IMG/VR virus record: IMGVR_UViG_3300021197_001657
Location: 1 to 59,233 of that record
Origin: a virus
Length of the DNA stretch: 59,233 nt
Direction: 5' to 3' (one strand)
Positions 57,750 through 59,233 of this stretch are shown here, one piece after another; the stretch's first letter is position 1, and every line of letters starts with the position of its first letter. A program made the position numbers and the translations under genes. The notes beneath the pieces are model-generated. The model ran no database searches. It worked only from the letters and a program-made list of their open reading frames with translations, and was not told the origin of the DNA.

Positions 57750-57751
57750 AT

Positions 57752-58114
57752 CTAAACTGGATCAATCTTGTTAGGTCCCGAGAATTTTATTCCCATTTCT
57801 TTCTCGCACTCCCTGTGTAAGCCAGTATAAAACTCTGTGAGTTTTTCCTGAGTTTCTTTATTATACTCATTAAAACTGTAAACTTCCCTACTCTTGTCAG
57901 TCATACAGTCACAGTGTTGCCAGTGAACAGGCCTCGGTATATATGGGAGTGCCCGTATTCTGGACTGATAACAAACTAGCCACATGGCCCTTATATCCTT
58001 TGTCTCGTGGTCGCCAGAATACTTGGCGCGGACCTTCACGATTTTTTCCTGTGTCGTACAAGCGGTAATAATGAATAAAAATATTATCGCTAGTGCGCTT
58101 ACTTTTCCCATCAT
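57752..58114 (-). CDS. Lipoprotein, possible outer-membrane spanin (120 aa)
   Basis: Signal peptide MMGKVSALAIIFLFIITAC with lipobox I-T-A-Cys19, then TTQEKIVKVRAKYSGDHETK. The mature part has four further Cys (VCYQSR, HCDCMT, ECEKEM). It is longer than typical Rz1-like spanins. Encoded in the lysis cluster next to membrane proteins. A spanin or superinfection-exclusion lipoprotein is plausible. Overlaps the fibre-chaperone gene by four bases (ATGA). Confidence 0.5.
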   Translation of the reverse strand: MMGKVSALAIIFLFIITACTTQEKIVKVRAKYSGDHETKDIRAMWLVCYQSRIRALPYIPRPVHWQHCDCMTDKSREVYSFNEYNKETQEKLTEFYTGLHRECEKEMGIKFSGPNKIDPV

Positions 58115-58416
58115 TCACTCGGTTTAGGATATTTTTTCTTAACTTCGGCCCTTAGTTTATCGACTTCCACTTTGTCTGTAGCATCGTAAAGAGCTACTAC
58201 TAATTCTTCAATTGAAGGGTATTCTGATTTTCGATCACGTTGGTATTTATTTTTTTTATATTCGTCTTCAAGCTCTTTTTTCTTAGCATTAAATGCTTCT
58301 TCAGTTGGTTTTGTTTTACTTTTATCATGAAAAATTAAATCATCATAACTATTCCCAATCCAACTCCACCCGCCAGTAATATTTAATGCTTCTAAAACTT
58401 TAAAATTTTCAATCAT
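58111..58416 (-). CDS. Putative tail-fibre assembly chaperone (YQRDR-type), copy 2
   Basis: A 101-residue protein. NKYQRDRKSEYPSIEELVVA matches the motif of copy 1 (251-565). The N-terminal half (ALNITGGWSWIGNSYDDLIF) resembles the fibre-binding part of such proteins; the C-terminus ends KYPKPSE. The ATG overlaps the end of the fibre at 58413-59129. Chaperone role by location only. Confidence 0.6.
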   Translation of the reverse strand: MIENFKVLEALNITGGWSWIGNSYDDLIFHDKSKTKPTEEAFNAKKKELEDEYKKNKYQRDRKSEYPSIEELVVALYDATDKVEVDKLRAEVKKKYPKPSE

Positions 58417-59129
58417 TGTGCTATCTCAAAAATATTTAGATGCATAGTACGTTGGTTATCACTGTTACCGTATCCTATATATGCTGTGCCACTTGCAGTT
58501 TGTTGTCTCGCACTGACTTTGTAAGTTTTCTCTGTAACTGACCCTGCACTATCTAAAAAGGTATAAGATTGTTGGATATAACCAGGGGTTTCATGAGATC
58601 CTGCCCCTATTAAACCACATCCATTTGTCTTCCCAGAAAGATTTGCCGTTTCTGTAAAATCAGAAGCATTTTTATAAAAATCATAGTGCAAATGTACTGA
58701 AGCAACATTCCAATAAATATTAATGTCAGCCATAAGGAATATTTTAGAATTTGCATACTTAGGTGTAATTGTAGTGGTTACAGCAGTATGAGCAACATCC
58801 CAACTAGCTGAGTCTATAGCAATTTGACCATATGTATCATTAAAAACTGTCTGTATTATATAACCAGCAGGAAAAGTCGCATTTGAACCTAAAACTATGG
58901 TGGGATTACTTGGTAAAGTGACACCTGAACTTACGTTAGTTGTACCTGTAAAAGTAGGTGAAGCAATGGGTGATTTTGCATTAATTTGAGTTTGCAAAGC
59001 ACTGCCTACACCGTCTGTATAATTCAGTTCTGTAGCTGTAGCAGTAAGGTCAGTAATATCAGAAACAGTTAGTGTTTCTAATCCTGTTGCATCCCCTCCT
59101 AGGTTTGCTAAATCTCTACTTCTGCTCAT
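58413..59129 (-). CDS. Tail fibre with paralogous tip domain, 238 aa
   Basis: N-terminus RSRDLANLGGDATGLETLTV and the segment DLTATATELNYTDGVGSALQ form a knitting shaft common in fibres. The C-terminal tip (TTTITPKYANSKIFLMADIN to FEIAQ) parallels the 172-residue tip protein at 562-1080. It is the fibre of the cassette whose chaperone is at 58111-58416. Overlaps the cut chaperone-like gene by four bases (ATGA). Confidence 0.6.
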   Translation of the reverse strand: MSRSRDLANLGGDATGLETLTVSDITDLTATATELNYTDGVGSALQTQINAKSPIASPTFTGTTNVSSGVTLPSNPTIVLGSNATFPAGYIIQTVFNDTYGQIAIDSASWDVAHTAVTTTITPKYANSKIFLMADINIYWNVASVHLHYDFYKNASDFTETANLSGKTNGCGLIGAGSHETPGYIQQSYTFLDSAGSVTEKTYKVSARQQTASGTAYIGYGNSDNQRTMHLNIFEIAQ

Positions 59130-59233
59130 GTTGGTTTAGGGAATTTTTGTTTAATCTCTGAGCGTTTAGTTTGTAGTTCTGTCAACGTATCTCCACCGTC
59201 TAGTAATGCGTGTATGCACTCCTGCAAATCAGG
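59126..59233 (-). CDS. Fibre chaperone-like protein, C-terminal piece (cut by window edge)
   Basis: The last 35 residues (CIHALLDGGDTLTELQTKRS, then KFPKPT) correspond to the C-terminus of the two complete YQRDR-type proteins. The 5' part, including the motif itself, lies beyond the window. It is the partner of the cut fibre at 1-244 if the genome is circular or circularly permuted. Its stop overlaps the start of the 238-residue fibre (ATGA). Confidence 0.6.
   Translation of the reverse strand, partial: PDLQECIHALLDGGDTLTELQTKRSEIKQKFPKPT

Noticed and set aside
1-59233. Direct circular closure of the window ends
   Set aside because: Joining 1 to 59233 gives a stop within two codons in the cut fibre gene and leaves the chaperone without its start; sequence is missing or the ends are real.
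1-59233. tRNA genes, CRISPR arrays and insertion sequences
   Set aside because: No cloverleaf with a T-loop motif, no regular spacer repeat and no transposase or IS end pair was found by eye; a tRNA search program would be needed to exclude tRNAs.
1-59233. Phage RNA polymerase or DNA polymerase A/B gene
   Set aside because: No polymerase motif was recognised in any large frame. The 3975-residue protein was considered as an N4-type virion RNA polymerase, but none of the expected motifs were seen; a profile search would settle this.

Overview
The window looks like almost the whole genome (about 59 kb) of a tailed bacteriophage with a podovirus-like virion. It probably infects an aquatic, possibly marine, Gram-negative bacterium. 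Seen in the sequence: adjacent small and large terminase genes, a portal, a scaffold, an N4 gp56-type major capsid protein, a T7 gp12-like tail nozzle protein, a row of very large internal virion proteins, tail fibres and a lysis module. No tail sheath or classical tape measure was seen. The host guess is inference. It rests on family resemblance (class II ribonucleotide reductase, DUF3310, the SFCARMSGM-motif family, collagen-like/beta-rich fibres) and on a lipobox protein plus M15 endolysin.

Layout. Two transcription blocks diverge near 14.72-14.81 kb. The plus-strand block (14.8-31.96 kb) is the early/replication block. It starts with a chain of tiny unrecognised genes, then an endonuclease III-like glycosylase, a serine recombinase, a DUF932-like protein, an ACTCAACCC repeat array that may be the origin (20.5-20.8 kb), and a sigma region 4-like protein. 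It continues with a recombination/replication module (Cas4-like nuclease, Sak4-like ATPase, DUF669 ssDNA-binding protein, second PD-(D/E)XK-like nuclease, RusA, Toprim-zinc ribbon-DUF3987 protein), a class II RNR, and a short Na/Pi-cotransporter-like membrane protein. The minus-strand block is the late block. It runs from a regulator and terS at 14.7 kb down to position 1, and in a circular or circularly permuted genome it would resume at the right end and run from 59.2 kb to 31.96 kb. Order: packaging, head, adaptor, tail fibres, fibre cassettes cut by the contig ends, lysis genes, Lys-rich proteins, endolysin, tail collar fibre, nozzle, internal virion proteins, a 3975-residue polyvalent protein, and a small ADP-ribosyltransferase-like protein. 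The two blocks converge with two bases between stop codons (31959/31962).

How the parts work together. No RNA polymerase gene is visible, so host RNA polymerase must be used. It may be steered by the sigma-like protein (21.86 kb) and the HTH/zinc-finger protein beside the divergent promoter region. RNR and the phosphate-transporter-like protein would feed nucleotide synthesis. Sak4, DUF669, RusA and the two PD-(D/E)XK proteins would process replicating DNA. The 502-, 300-, 1029- and 3975-residue proteins would form the ejected core, with cell-wall-cutting, zincin-like and glycine-zipper segments. Three copies of a fibre plus 'YQRDR' chaperone-like cassette straddle the contig ends. The assembly probably broke in this repeated region, and simple end joining does not restore the cut gene.

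Best candidates for new biology: a 45-residue metallothionein-like gene translationally coupled between head/tail genes; a primase-like protein whose zinc ribbon follows rather than precedes Toprim; the repeat array; the half-size NaPi protein; and the 3975-residue protein. All function calls come from reading motifs by eye, with no database search.
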